Part shown: in pieces, positions 34,115 through 43,677 of the stretch | Layout: every line of letters starts with the position of its first letter | Numbering within the stretch: position 1 is the stretch's first letter | Assembly: GCA_002428265.1 (NCBI GenBank) | Contig: DIUR01000033.1 | Coordinates: 1 to 64,000 of the forward strand | DNA from: Bacteriovoracaceae bacterium UBA6153 | Lineage (GTDB): Bacteria > Bdellovibrionota > Bacteriovoracia > Bacteriovoracales > Bacteriovoracaceae | Length of the DNA: 64,000 nt | Reading direction: 5' to 3' | Translations under genes and position numbers: made by a program | Notes under the pieces: generated by a model | What the model saw: only the letters and a program-made list of their open reading frames with translations | What the model was told of the DNA's origin: nothing | Databases searched by the model: none

Positions 34115-35116
34115 ATGTTGTTGGAAGTTGAAAATTTAAACATTCATTTTAAGTCAGACAGGTCAAAAAATCCTATCCATGCTGTTCGTGATTTATCATT
34201 TTCAGTCAAGCAAGGTGAAATGCTTGGCGTAGTTGGTGAATCGGGATCAGGAAAAAGTATAACGAATCTCGCACTCATGGGACTTCTTCCTGATTCGTCC
34301 TTGGTCACAGCAAAAAAGGCTGAATTTAATGGACACAATTTATTAAGCTTGAAAGATAAACAATGGCAAAAAATCAGAGGTCGTGAAGTCGCTATGATTT
34401 TTCAAGACCCGATGACTGCTCTTAATCCATTTTTATCTGTGCAGTTTCAGATGGTGGAGACAATCAAAGCTCACATGGACATCTCTAAAAAAGATGCTAT
34501 CGATAAATCCATTGAACTTCTAAGTCTTGTAGGGATTCCTTCTCCTAAAGACAGACTAAAGGCCTATCCATTTGAGCTCTCAGGCGGGATGGCCCAAAGA
34601 GTGATGATTGCCATGGCAATTTCCACCAACCCCAAACTTCTTATTGCCGATGAGCCGACAACAGCTCTTGACGTTACTATTCAAAAACAAATTTTAGACC
34701 TGATAAAAATGCTTCAAGAGCGCCAAAATATGGCGGTTGTTCTCGTCACTCATGACTTGGGTGTAGTCAGTCAGTATAGCGAAAGACTTCAGGTCATGTA
34801 TGCTGGTGAAGTGGTCGAAAGTGGCCCAACAAAAGATTTAATTAGTCATCCAGAACATCCTTACACCCACGCTCTGCTGGGATCGCGTCCTGGAGCGCTG
34901 GTTGATAATCTCAGACGAGTGCCTAAAACCATTCTTCCTTCTATTCCTGGAATTGTACCGTCGTTTAACGAGCGCCCTATAGGTTGTCAGTTTAGTCCAC
35001 GATGCGAGTTCGTCACACCTGAATGCCAGCGCTCACCTATTCCAATATTTGAAAGTGAACCGGCCCACCGTGAATACAGATGCATTCACCCCATCGAGCA
35101 CGTGGTGATCAAATGA
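34115..35116 (+). CDS. dppD: Dipeptide ABC transporter ATP-binding protein
   Basis: A 333-residue ATPase. Walker A GESGSGKS, Q-loop IFQDPMTALNPF, signature LSGGMAQR, Walker B LLIADEPTTALDVT and an H-loop VLVTHDLG are intact. The C-terminal oligopeptide-transporter extension carries GCQFSPRCEFVTPECQRS with three closely spaced Cys plus the Cys of YRCIHP, a four-Cys set that in some DppD proteins binds an iron-sulphur cluster. Starts one base after dppC; stop overlaps dppF start (ATGA). Confidence 0.93.
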   Translation: MLLEVENLNIHFKSDRSKNPIHAVRDLSFSVKQGEMLGVVGESGSGKSITNLALMGLLPDSSLVTAKKAEFNGHNLLSLKDKQWQKIRGREVAMIFQDPMTALNPFLSVQFQMVETIKAHMDISKKDAIDKSIELLSLVGIPSPKDRLKAYPFELSGGMAQRVMIAMAISTNPKLLIADEPTTALDVTIQKQILDLIKMLQERQNMAVVLVTHDLGVVSQYSERLQVMYAGEVVESGPTKDLISHPEHPYTHALLGSRPGALVDNLRRVPKTILPSIPGIVPSFNERPIGCQFSPRCEFVTPECQRSPIPIFESEPAHREYRCIHPIEHVVIK

Positions 35117-36063
35117 ATAATATTTTAGAAGTAAAAAATCTCAATAAAGTTTTTGAAATTAAAAAATTCTTAAAAAAGAGTCTGAGTCTAAAAGCACTCT
35201 CGGATGTCAATTTCACTCTAGGTCAAAATGTTACATTGGGCATTGTCGGTGAGTCTGGATGTGGAAAAAGTACTCTTGCAAAAGTCCTCACTCAACTAGA
35301 AATTGAGACCAGTGGTGAGATTGAGTTGCTGGGAAAGAAATACAAAGATTATAAACCTCGTGAATTTCATTCACTCATTCAGATGGTTTTTCAAGACCCT
35401 TATCAGTCTTTAAATCCAAGAAAAAAGGCCTTTGATATTATCGCTGATCCTTTAAGAATTAACACTGATAAGTCAGAAGAAGAAATCCGTGAACTCGTCT
35501 ACTCTATGATGAAAAAAGTTGGGCTGCGTGCAGAGTTCGCACAACGATACCCACATCACTTTAGTGGAGGCCAGCGCCAAAGACTTGGAATTGCCAGGGC
35601 CCTGATGTTAAGACCCCGCGTTTTAATTTTGGATGAGCCTGTATCCGCTCTTGATGTTTCTATCCAGGCACAGGTTTTAAATCTTCTTCTAGATCTCCAA
35701 AAAGAATTTTCTCTTTCTTATATTTTTATCTCCCATGATCTCTCGGTTATTCAGCATATCTCGGATAAAATCCTGGTGATGTACCTGGGAAGAATTGTCG
35801 AGTATGGCCCGCGTGATGAAATTTTTTTAAATCCCAAACACCCCTATACAAAAATTCTACTAGAAAGTGCTCCGACGTTAACTGTTGGTAAACAAACTAA
35901 AGAAATTCCTGAAAGTGCCAAAGGTGAAATCCCTTCTGCTCTTTATCTGCCAAAAGGATGTGCTTTTTCTCCAAGATGCCCAATGGTAACTCCTGAATGT
36001 TTGCAAGCAATACCTGAATTATTAAATAAAGATAATCGTTTAGTTGCGTGTTTTAACGCTTAA
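35113..36063 (+). CDS. dppF: Dipeptide ABC transporter ATP-binding protein
   Basis: Second ATPase, 316 residues from the ATG at 35113 (MNNILEVKNLNKVFEI), which overlaps the dppD stop by four bases. Walker A GESGCGKS, Q-loop VFQDPYQSLNPR, signature FSGGQRQR, Walker B LILDEPVSALDVS and SHDLSV are present, as is a C-terminal GCAFSPRCPMVTPEC Cys set like DppD. Last gene of dppABCDF; no clear terminator follows, so some read-through into the kinase at 36157 is possible. Confidence 0.93.
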   Translation: MNNILEVKNLNKVFEIKKFLKKSLSLKALSDVNFTLGQNVTLGIVGESGCGKSTLAKVLTQLEIETSGEIELLGKKYKDYKPREFHSLIQMVFQDPYQSLNPRKKAFDIIADPLRINTDKSEEEIRELVYSMMKKVGLRAEFAQRYPHHFSGGQRQRLGIARALMLRPRVLILDEPVSALDVSIQAQVLNLLLDLQKEFSLSYIFISHDLSVIQHISDKILVMYLGRIVEYGPRDEIFLNPKHPYTKILLESAPTLTVGKQTKEIPESAKGEIPSALYLPKGCAFSPRCPMVTPECLQAIPELLNKDNRLVACFNA

Positions 36064-36156
36064 TTATTTAGATAACTTCACAATCATAAACTTAATTTAA
36101 CATTAATATGGCATCTTTTACTTCACTTGCGGGATACAAGTACCGATTACCTTAGT

Positions 36157-37395
36157 ATGAAATCTGCACCTGATTATTTATTTGAAAAAGAAAGGCTAGA
36201 CTCTCTGAGCGCCCTTAATATTCTGGATACACTTCCAGAATCTGATTACGATGCTATCACCGCTCTTGCCGCTCAAATCTGTGGCACTCCTATTTCATTG
36301 ATTTGCATGGTTGATAAAGAAAGAATCTGGTTTAAATCCAAAAACGGTATCAATGCAACTCAAATTCCAAAAGAAGCTGCCTTTTGTGCTTATGCCATTT
36401 TACAAAAAGAAGCTTTTATCGTTGAAGACATGACCCTTGACGATAGATTTTTTGATACACCTCTTGTAACGGGGACAGCTCATTTTAGGTTTTATGTTGG
36501 CGTTCCTTTAATGTCTCCTGATAATTTTCCTATCGGTACTTTGTGTATCATCGACACAAAGGCAAGAAGCATAACAGTTGATCAGATAAAATCCCTTCAC
36601 GCTCTTTCAGCACAAATTACCAGACTGCTGGAATTAAAAATAAAAATAATGCAGCTGATGACACATGAAAATCAGCTGCGACTTTTGGAACAACAAATAA
36701 ATGAATCGGCCAGACTTTCTACGCTTGGTGAAATGACAGCAGGAATTGCCCATGAAATTAATAATCCCCTGACCATCATTCAATGCAAATCAAAAATACT
36801 AAAAAGAAAATGTGAAGATGGTACTTTTGACTTAAAGACCAACGCAAAAGATTTTGACATTATTAATACGACTGTCGATAGAATAGTAAAAATAGTAAAA
36901 GGCCTAAAAACATATTCCAGAAATAGTGAGAATGATCCCTTTAAACCTGCCAACCTAAAATCTCTGATCGATGAAACACTCTCTCTTTGCGTAGAACACT
37001 ATAAGTTTGAAGACATAAGTGTCTCCGTCAACTGCTGCCCAACTCTTGAAATTGATTGCAGATCTTCGCAAATCTCACAGGTCTTAATGAATTTAATTTC
37101 AAACTCACATGATGCCATTGAGAGTTTAGAAGAAAAATGGATAAAGATTAATGTCATTGAAGAAAGAAGCGTTATACGTGTTCTGGTCTCTGATAGTGGC
37201 AAAGGTATTCCAACAGAAATCGTTCACAAAATGACCTTACCCTTTTTTACGACTAAAGAGCTGGGTAAAGGCACAGGCCTGGGTCTTAGTATTTCAAAAG
37301 GAATTTTAGAGTCTCATGGTGGATATCTCATTTACGATTCAGGAAAAGCTAATACAACTTTTGCATTAACTTTTCCTAAAAAAAGGGCTGCTTAA
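36157..37395 (+). CDS. Soluble GAF-domain histidine kinase
   Basis: Cytoplasmic kinase, 412 residues from the ATG at 36157; a TTG at 36127 could add ten residues. A GAF domain (about 15-160, ICMVDKERIWFKSKNG, AFCAYAI, FYVGVPLMSPDNFPIGTLC) leads through a short helix to HisKA with GIAHEINNPLTIIQCKSK (His about 205) and HATPase_c with MNLISNSHDAIE, DSGKGIP and GTGLGLSISK. No membrane segment. The catalytic part is similar to the kinase at 28985. No response regulator is adjacent. Stands just after dppF, perhaps in the same transcript. It overlaps the convergent App1-like gene by four bases. Confidence 0.88.
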   Translation: MKSAPDYLFEKERLDSLSALNILDTLPESDYDAITALAAQICGTPISLICMVDKERIWFKSKNGINATQIPKEAAFCAYAILQKEAFIVEDMTLDDRFFDTPLVTGTAHFRFYVGVPLMSPDNFPIGTLCIIDTKARSITVDQIKSLHALSAQITRLLELKIKIMQLMTHENQLRLLEQQINESARLSTLGEMTAGIAHEINNPLTIIQCKSKILKRKCEDGTFDLKTNAKDFDIINTTVDRIVKIVKGLKTYSRNSENDPFKPANLKSLIDETLSLCVEHYKFEDISVSVNCCPTLEIDCRSSQISQVLMNLISNSHDAIESLEEKWIKINVIEERSVIRVLVSDSGKGIPTEIVHKMTLPFFTTKELGKGTGLGLSISKGILESHGGYLIYDSGKANTTFALTFPKKRAA

Positions 37396-38222
37396 AATCT
37401 TGTGTAATAATCTTCCCAGTACTGGCCAGCATCTTTTTTGGCCTGTTGTTTACACTCTCTACTTTTATCTTCAGTGATAATGCCTTTGCCACTTTCACAA
37501 ATGTCTTTCAGCCTATCAACGAGTGTATCAAGCGTATACGGTGGCACTAAGTCTTGTTTGCTATACTGAGCATGAATCAAATTTTTTAAATTTGAACTCA
37601 TAAAAAGAAAGCTTGGATGATTGATTAATTCCATTTCTGAGAAGAAATAATGAACACCTGGAAGTCTTACAAGTGGAAGAGTTGAAGAAAAGTAAGTCGC
37701 TTCTGTGCTTACGTCACGGATAAAGATCTCACTACCAAGATTCATTTCCAGATTCAGGTCATAATAAACTTTAGCATCATGCTGAGAGTTGTCTCCAAAA
37801 AAGATGATTTTCAGATCGTTATCTTTTTTAAGAGCATTTTCAATAATCGTCTTAATCGTGCGGTATTTATAAGCATAAGTCTCCCCACCATTTTCTTTCG
37901 TTTTTAAATATGATGGGCCTGCTGGAAAATTATTTTTTGTGATCCACTCTTGAGCATCAAAAGTAAATGACGGTGCTGCTGAAACATAAAAGTATCCAAT
38001 AGTATTTCCACGAGCTATTTCATCTTTTCTAATTTCATTAAATAAATCTCGTGTTTCATTGTAGGGTTTCTTTTTTAAAAAGTGGTAAACACCACCAACT
38101 CCACCCATTGAGTTTGCTTTTTTTATCGTGTCGTCGATATCAGTGATGACAAGAGTTTTTGAAAATCCTGCTAAGGAATATGAGAACAATAATAATGCTG
38201 CCAAAAGCTTAAAAGTTTTCAT
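37392..38222 (-). CDS. Exported App1-like (DUF2183) phosphatase
   Basis: A 276-residue protein with signal peptide MKTFKLLAALLLFSYSLAGFS, so periplasmic. Core motif TDIDDTIKKANSMGGVGG (D28, D30) with FYVSAAPSFTFDAQEW and IIFFGDNSQHDAKVYYDL matches DUF2183, the group including yeast phosphatidate phosphatase App1. Acting on lipid phosphates or lysophospholipids outside the inner membrane is a reasonable guess. Compared with the cytoplasmic relative at 17369 it lacks the N-terminal beta domain. Confidence 0.8.
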   Translation of the reverse strand: MKTFKLLAALLLFSYSLAGFSKTLVITDIDDTIKKANSMGGVGGVYHFLKKKPYNETRDLFNEIRKDEIARGNTIGYFYVSAAPSFTFDAQEWITKNNFPAGPSYLKTKENGGETYAYKYRTIKTIIENALKKDNDLKIIFFGDNSQHDAKVYYDLNLEMNLGSEIFIRDVSTEATYFSSTLPLVRLPGVHYFFSEMELINHPSFLFMSSNLKNLIHAQYSKQDLVPPYTLDTLVDRLKDICESGKGIITEDKSRECKQQAKKDAGQYWEDYYTRF

Positions 38223-38307
38223 TCGGATGACCCCTATAGTTTACACAATTAGTATAATTATATTAAAGTCGACTGAAGTGATATGTAAAATTTAACGCAG
38301 GTGTTTA

Positions 38308-38904
38308 ATGGGCCTAATGTATATTTTTCCAGTGACAGATAATGCTAACGAAGATGACAGATCTCGCGTCATCAACTCTTCATTAGTCCTTAAAACTTAC
38401 GGTCTCCCAATGGTCTTTTGGGCCTATCTAGTGGCCGCTGTCTCTGTTGTTGTTATCATGTGGCTGGCAAGCCATGCTGTTATTCTAAAGCTTTTAAGCT
38501 ATACAGAAGACCCATCAATGGTTTTTCTTGGGCACCTGGTACAAGGAACTCTTTTTGCGGCCCCAGTTGTGATGCTGAGCTTTTTCTTCTACGAAAAAAT
38601 GCTGGTAAAAAAAGGCAGCTCGCTGACAGTTTATCACCGACTGTTTTTTATTCCGTTCTGGAAGAGATCTTATAAACTAAACTCACTGGACTCAATTCAC
38701 GTCAACCACTTCATGGCCTCACCAAATATGGCAAAACTGAGAAATGCCCAAGGAATCAATAATCCCGAAGCAATGAAGCAGTTTGAAAACAAAGGATATT
38801 TTGAACTCAATATCACGACTGATAAAAATAAATCAGTCAATATCGACCGCCACTCAAGAAAAGCAGATCTGGTAAAACTTAAAGAATTACTCTCTAAGTA
38901 TTAG
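38308..38904 (+). CDS. Membrane protein of unknown function
   Basis: A 198-residue protein with two hydrophobic segments (about 38-60, MVFWAYLVAAVSVVVIMWLA, and 75-95, LVQGTLFAAPVVMLSFFFY). The last 90 residues are soluble and end with a positively charged helix. AGGTG lies about seven bases before the ATG. No family recognised. Convergent with the hydrolase gene, four-base overlap. Confidence 0.62.
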   Translation: MGLMYIFPVTDNANEDDRSRVINSSLVLKTYGLPMVFWAYLVAAVSVVVIMWLASHAVILKLLSYTEDPSMVFLGHLVQGTLFAAPVVMLSFFFYEKMLVKKGSSLTVYHRLFFIPFWKRSYKLNSLDSIHVNHFMASPNMAKLRNAQGINNPEAMKQFENKGYFELNITTDKNKSVNIDRHSRKADLVKLKELLSKY

Positions 38905-39914
38905 TTAAAGAACTCAACCAGAGCGTTCATGACTACATCACGGTTGGCATCACTGTCCATAAGAACTTCGTGTTTTGAATTTTCAAGATACGTGCGTTTG
39001 CAATAAGCGGCTTCATCACAAAGCCTTATCATCTCGCTCTTTTCTGAATAAGACTCCATCCCTGCGTGAAAAACTCTTAAAGGGATACGTAGCTCGCTGT
39101 AGTTTTTTCTAATGTCTTTAGTCGCTTTCATCACTTCGTTAAGCCATCTATTAGACACTCCACCAAGGCGTGCCTTAGGATTCATATCAAACATGTTCAT
39201 CGCCATCTCATAGCGCACTTTTGATGTTGTAAAAGTATTGGCCTCAAAATTTCTCACTCCAGTAAAGCCTTTTTGTCCGACGGCAAATTTCTTTCCACGT
39301 CCAGCGGCCATGCTCGCAAGAACAATTGTTCTGGCAACTTTATAAGAATACGGAGCTGTCATAATTTTTAGCATCGGTGACGACAGAGCTGCTTTATCAA
39401 AATACTGAGGATATTCTTGCATGAAGTTCACAGCAATCCCTGCTCCCAGAGAATGGGCCAGTAGGTATTTTTGGGAACATCCACTAGGGATCACAACAGT
39501 ATCCATAAAATTCTTCAGGTCGAGAACGTAATTTTCAAATTCATCAACATAACCCATATCAGACTGCACACCACTCATTCTTGAAGATGTTCCTTGTCCT
39601 CTATGATCCATTAAAAAGAATTTATAAGTATTCGCTGTAGCTCCATTGTTCATCGTATGAACAACTTCTGCATACTTTTCTAGAGGCTCACTTCTGCCAG
39701 GAAGAATAACCATGCAAAGACTTGAGTCTGGGTTAGTCGTATAAGTAGCATAATGAATGAAGATGGATTTCTCCCCTTTCATAACTCCATATTGGAAGGA
39801 ATTAATAAGAGGAATGATTTTTTCTTGATATTCCAGGGCGTAGTTGGCTTCGCTTAGAGCAAAGGCCCCCGTTGAAAGAGTAAAACTCACAAGTAATAAA
39901 ATCTTTTTCAACAT
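38901..39914 (-). CDS. Exported alpha/beta hydrolase, lysophospholipase-like
   Basis: The open frame begins at 40058, but an ATG at 39914 (MLKKILLLVSFTLSTGAFA) gives a signal peptide and has GGAAG upstream, so I use it; 337 residues. Serine aminopeptidase S33 / lysophospholipase (PldB) type: VILPGRSEPLEKYAEV, LMDHRGQGTSSR, the nucleophile motif LLAHSLGAGIAV, and a late His in NSKHEVLMDSD with an acidic partner likely nearby. Expected to split fatty acyl esters of lysophospholipids or monoglycerides in the periplasm. Identity of substrate not known. Confidence 0.8.
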   Translation of the reverse strand: MLKKILLLVSFTLSTGAFALSEANYALEYQEKIIPLINSFQYGVMKGEKSIFIHYATYTTNPDSSLCMVILPGRSEPLEKYAEVVHTMNNGATANTYKFFLMDHRGQGTSSRMSGVQSDMGYVDEFENYVLDLKNFMDTVVIPSGCSQKYLLAHSLGAGIAVNFMQEYPQYFDKAALSSPMLKIMTAPYSYKVARTIVLASMAAGRGKKFAVGQKGFTGVRNFEANTFTTSKVRYEMAMNMFDMNPKARLGGVSNRWLNEVMKATKDIRKNYSELRIPLRVFHAGMESYSEKSEMIRLCDEAAYCKRTYLENSKHEVLMDSDANRDVVMNALVEFFN

Positions 39915-39954
39915 ACCACTTCCTTGGGTGTATCTAATAATTTTTTTGAAAATG

Positions 39955-40683
39955 TTATTTACGAAATTTTTTAAAATCCTTATCTGAATCCGGAATTTCA
40001 CGGCTTTTTTGAACCATTTCCTTATCAGTGCGGGCGTTGAATTTCTCTTCGCGCTCACGGGCCAGACGTTCGTCTTTTAATTTTTGTTTTTCGGCCGACA
40101 GTGGTCTGGTATACGTGTCTTTTTCATAATCAACTTTATCAGTATCAAAGAATTTTGGACGTTTTCCACCGGCAAGCTTTTTAGGAGCTTCAGCGTCCTT
40201 ATCTTTTTCCCAGTGATTTTTCCAGACATCATTTTTTTGTCTTTGTTCAGCTTCGAAGGCCGCTTGTTCAGCAAACTTCTCGTCTCTAATTTTTCCGATA
40301 TCCGTTTCTTTTCTGACTAAGGTTTTGACCTGTTTTTTTTTAGAGAAATTGCTCGTCTTATTTTTCAGACGGGCCTCATCACTTGCTTTGTCATGTTTCG
40401 AAATATCAATCGTCACATTTCCAGTGATGCATGTCTGACAAGCAAGGCGCTCTTTCGTAATGTGAAAAACGTTACCAAGAAGTTTTAATTCTTCAAATGG
40501 AGGTGGAGTCAGGTTGTCTTCACCTGAGACAACTTTGATAATACAATCAGTGCACGTCGCGTGTCCGCCACAGCTTGATTTAACATAAATATCGCACTCA
40601 CGAAGAGCGACCAGAAGGTTTTTTCCTTCAGGAATTTCCACGACGTTTCCATCAGGTCTTAAAGTAACTTTATGCGTAGTCAT
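39955..40683 (-). CDS. 2Fe-2S ferredoxin with long charged C-terminal extension
   Basis: A 242-residue protein. Residues 1-95 are a plant/adrenodoxin-type ferredoxin: CGGHATCTDC (C38, C44, C47) and a fourth ligand C82 in LACQTC. Residues about 97-242 are an unusual tail of low complexity with many Lys, Glu, Asp and Arg, no obvious domain and probably disordered or helical. Simple ferredoxins are about 100 residues. Cytoplasmic. It follows PHA-region-like and dut genes, 15-17 bases apart, in the pnp operon. Electron partners unknown. Confidence 0.8.
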   Translation of the reverse strand: MTTHKVTLRPDGNVVEIPEGKNLLVALRECDIYVKSSCGGHATCTDCIIKVVSGEDNLTPPPFEELKLLGNVFHITKERLACQTCITGNVTIDISKHDKASDEARLKNKTSNFSKKKQVKTLVRKETDIGKIRDEKFAEQAAFEAEQRQKNDVWKNHWEKDKDAEAPKKLAGGKRPKFFDTDKVDYEKDTYTRPLSAEKQKLKDERLAREREEKFNARTDKEMVQKSREIPDSDKDFKKFRK

Positions 40684-40700
40684 TAGAATCCTTGGGGTCC

Positions 40701-40985
40701 TTATAAATTTCTTTTAATCTGCCCTTCAATCTTCTCTAGTATTTTGCCTTTAAGCGGCTTTAATAAAAAAGATAAATCCAGGTCCACTTCACAGTGCTTT
40801 TCCAAAAAACATAATTCAAGCGTGAAGCCTGAACCTTTTGCTGTGACTAATTTTTTCGAGTCATCATACTTGATGTCCGCTTTGACTTGAAACTTCTGAA
40901 TGTATTCAGGAGTAATCAATTCTTTTACTTTTTTATAGGCCTCGTCAGCATTAGCGAGCTGATTGTAATCAATTTTTAATGCCAC
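40701..40985 (-). CDS. PHA-granule-region-type small protein
   Basis: A 94-residue protein. Residues 45-90 (TAKGSGFTLELCFLEKHCEV, then LDLSFLLKPLKGKILEKIEG) have the G-S-G then L-x-LLKPLK layout of PF09650, the small proteins named from polyhydroxyalkanoate gene regions. Function is unclear and no PHA genes are near. It sits between dut and the ferredoxin gene, in the same transcription unit. Confidence 0.6.
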   Translation of the reverse strand: MALKIDYNQLANADEAYKKVKELITPEYIQKFQVKADIKYDDSKKLVTAKGSGFTLELCFLEKHCEVDLDLSFLLKPLKGKILEKIEGQIKRNL

Positions 40986-41000
40986 AATATTAATCCTTTT

Positions 41001-41468
41001 TTATTGTCTGCCTGTAGATCCAAATCCGCCTTCACCACGAGCTGTCGCTGAAAGATCATCTGAACTCACAACGTATTGAGCTTGTGTAACAGGAGCTAAA
41101 ACTAGCTGAGCAACACGGTCACCGTGGTTGATCACTTCATCTGCCTTACCTAAATTTCCTAAAATAATTTTCACTTCACCACGGTAATCTGAATCGATTG
41201 TCCCTGGAGAATTTAAAACCATAAGACCTGTCTTAAAAGATAAACCTGAACGAGGACGAACTTGTACTTCGTATCCCGGTGGAATTTCCATAGAGAGACC
41301 AGTTGGTACAAGCACGCGCTCACCAGGCTTAATTAATAATTTTTCACCATTGCCCAGGCTCGCTCTAACATCAGCACCTGCGGCACCTGTTGTTTCGTAC
41401 GAGGGCAAAGCGAAGCTCTCATCATAATGAGAGAGCTTCTTAACTTTAACTAAAACAGTAGTAGTCAC
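41001..41468 (-). CDS. dut: dUTP diphosphatase
   Basis: Trimeric dUTPase, 155 residues, hydrolyses dUTP to dUMP and pyrophosphate. The five motifs are clear: AAGADVRA, RPRSGLSFKTG, NSPGTIDSDYRGE, GDRVAQLVL and the C-terminal arm RGEGGFGSTGR. Starts with GTG three bases after the pnp stop with AAGGAAA upstream, so translation is coupled to pnp. Dut directly downstream of pnp is a common bacterial arrangement. Confidence 0.96.
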   Translation of the reverse strand: MTTTVLVKVKKLSHYDESFALPSYETTGAAGADVRASLGNGEKLLIKPGERVLVPTGLSMEIPPGYEVQVRPRSGLSFKTGLMVLNSPGTIDSDYRGEVKIILGNLGKADEVINHGDRVAQLVLAPVTQAQYVVSSDDLSATARGEGGFGSTGRQ

Positions 41469-41471
41469 TGA

Positions 41472-43601
41472 TTATTTTCCTTCTTTTTTCTTGATCGAAG
41501 CTACAGCTTTTGCCGACAATTTAACTCTGCCCATCTTGTCGATTTCCATAACTTTAACTTTAATCATGTCGCCTTCACTGATGAAGTCTTCAACGTTTTG
41601 AACGCGCTCATCAGAGAGTTCTGAAACGTGAACTAAACCTGAAACACCAGATCCGATTTCAACGAATGCTCCGTATTCTTTAATTGAGTCAACTCTTGCT
41701 TCGTAAATAGTTCCGATTTCCGGCCCATTGATCTGCATGTTGATAGTACTGATAGCTTCTTTAAGAACAGCTGTATCAGATCCAAGAACCTTAACCATCC
41801 CTTCTTCAGTGATTTCGATTGTAACTTTAAATCCTTCCTGAAGTTTTTTGATGTTCTTTCCACCAGGTCCGATTAGAGCTCCGATTTTATCTGTCGGGAT
41901 CATAACTGTCATGATTGTTGGAACACCTGGTTTGAAGCCATCTCTTGGAGTCGAGATTGTTTTCGCCATCTCACCAAGGATATGCATTCTTCCCTTGTAA
42001 GCTTGTCCAATAGCATCTTCAATAATTTGTGGAGTAAGACCCGTAATCTTGATGTCCATCTGAATAGCTGTCACACCATCTTTTGTTCCAGCAACTTTAA
42101 AGTCTAAATCCCCTAGATGATCTTCATCACCTAAAATATCTGTAAGAATTTTATATCTCTTTCCATCAGTAATTAATCCCATTGCAATTCCTGCAACTGG
42201 ATTAACAATAGGAATACCTGCATCCATCATTGCCATTGATCCTGAACAAACAGAACCCATTGAAGATGAACCGTTTGATTCTAAAACTTCACAAGCAACA
42301 CGAGTTGTATAAGCGAACTCTTCTTGTGATGGCATAACTGCTTTTAGAGCGCGCTCAGCAAGGTTACCGTGACCTAGTTCACGTCTACCAGCTCCACGAG
42401 ATCCCTTCGCTTCACCAACAGAGAATCCAGGGAAGTTATAGTGAAGGTAGAATTTTGAATATGTAAGACCAGTAATACGGTCTTGCATTTGATCTCCAAG
42501 AGATCCACCAACAGTTACTGTCGCCATAACCTGAGTTTCACCACGAGTGAATAATGAAGATCCGTGTGGGTGGTTAAGAATGTTAACTTCAGTTTCGATT
42601 TTACGAACTTCATCTAACTTTCTTCCAGCAATACGCTTTCCTTCATCAAGAATGTCTGCTCTCATCATGTCGTATAAAAGACCATCCACTGCTTTGTAAG
42701 CTTCTTTAGAGGCACCTTTGTCGTCTTTTAATCCGAAAGCAGCTGGGTCAGCTTTAATCGCTTCTGCTACGGCCTTATTAAGAGCGCGTACAGCGTCCTG
42801 ACGTTCCATTTTATCGTTAATTCCAAGAGCCGTTCTAGCAACTGATGTAAAATCAGCTTTTACTTTAGACGAAAGAGTCGTGTTGGCTTCAGCAGAAGTG
42901 TATGAACGTTTTTTCTTTCCAACTTCTTTTTGCATTTGATCAACAACTGCACAGAAAGTTTTGATTTGTTCGTGACCAAAGTTGATAGCAGCAAGAACTT
43001 CTTTTTCCGGAACGATCTTCGCTTCACCTTCAACCATCAAGATTGCATCTTTCGAAGCAGTGATTGCGATTTCAAGATCAGAGTTGGCCCATTCAGAGAA
43101 AGCTGGGTTGATAACCAGGTTCCCATTGATACGACCAACTTTTAGTGTTCCAAGAGAAGCTGAGAATGGAATGTCTGAAATAGCGATAGCAGCAGAAGCT
43201 CCAAGACCCGCTAAAACTTCTGGGTCACCATTTTCATTGTATGAAAGAACTGAACATGTCACGACTGTGTCGAACATGTAGTCACTTGGGAACATTGGAC
43301 GAAGTCCACGGTCAATAATTCTACAAGTTAAAATTTCTGCAGTTGATGGGCGGTTTTCACGTTTAATGAATCCACCTAAGAATTTTCCAGCTCCGTAAAA
43401 TTTTTCTTGGTATTCAACTAAAAGTGGGAAAAAATCTTGTCCATCTTTTAATTCTCTCGCCGAGCAAACAGCAACAAGAACTTGAGTTCCGTTACAGCTC
43501 ACTAGAACTGCACCGTCAGCTTGTTTTGCAAGTCTTCCAGTTTCGATAGTGACTTCTTTGCCACCGTAATTGAGTTTGTACTCTTTTTTGTTTTCGTTCA
43601 T
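41472..43601 (-). CDS. pnp: Polyribonucleotide nucleotidyltransferase (PNPase)
   Basis: Phosphorolytic 3'-5' exoribonuclease. The frame opens at 43613, but the ATG at 43601 (MNENKKEYKLN) has GGAG at the right distance and the first ATG lies inside that site, so 43601 is the start; 709 residues. Two RNase PH domains (about 10-230 and 320-550), between them a helical domain, then KH with TVMIPTDKIGALIGPGGKNIK and S1 with GTIYEARVDSIKEYGAFVEI. All domains are complete. A long hairpin in the leader and the rpsO terminator lie upstream. Component of the RNA degradosome in many bacteria. Confidence 0.97.
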   Translation of the reverse strand: MNENKKEYKLNYGGKEVTIETGRLAKQADGAVLVSCNGTQVLVAVCSARELKDGQDFFPLLVEYQEKFYGAGKFLGGFIKRENRPSTAEILTCRIIDRGLRPMFPSDYMFDTVVTCSVLSYNENGDPEVLAGLGASAAIAISDIPFSASLGTLKVGRINGNLVINPAFSEWANSDLEIAITASKDAILMVEGEAKIVPEKEVLAAINFGHEQIKTFCAVVDQMQKEVGKKKRSYTSAEANTTLSSKVKADFTSVARTALGINDKMERQDAVRALNKAVAEAIKADPAAFGLKDDKGASKEAYKAVDGLLYDMMRADILDEGKRIAGRKLDEVRKIETEVNILNHPHGSSLFTRGETQVMATVTVGGSLGDQMQDRITGLTYSKFYLHYNFPGFSVGEAKGSRGAGRRELGHGNLAERALKAVMPSQEEFAYTTRVACEVLESNGSSSMGSVCSGSMAMMDAGIPIVNPVAGIAMGLITDGKRYKILTDILGDEDHLGDLDFKVAGTKDGVTAIQMDIKITGLTPQIIEDAIGQAYKGRMHILGEMAKTISTPRDGFKPGVPTIMTVMIPTDKIGALIGPGGKNIKKLQEGFKVTIEITEEGMVKVLGSDTAVLKEAISTINMQINGPEIGTIYEARVDSIKEYGAFVEIGSGVSGLVHVSELSDERVQNVEDFISEGDMIKVKVMEIDKMGRVKLSAKAVASIKKKEGK

Positions 43602-43677
43602 GTAAATCTCCATTTATGACATCATCATTGATGCCGTATGATGGAAAAGATTTTTGAATTTTGGCTGGGGTTTAAAA

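Noticed and set aside
37392..37395. Four-base overlap of the GAF kinase and App1-like genes as a sign of coupling
   Set aside because: The genes converge on opposite strands, so the overlap does not couple their translation.
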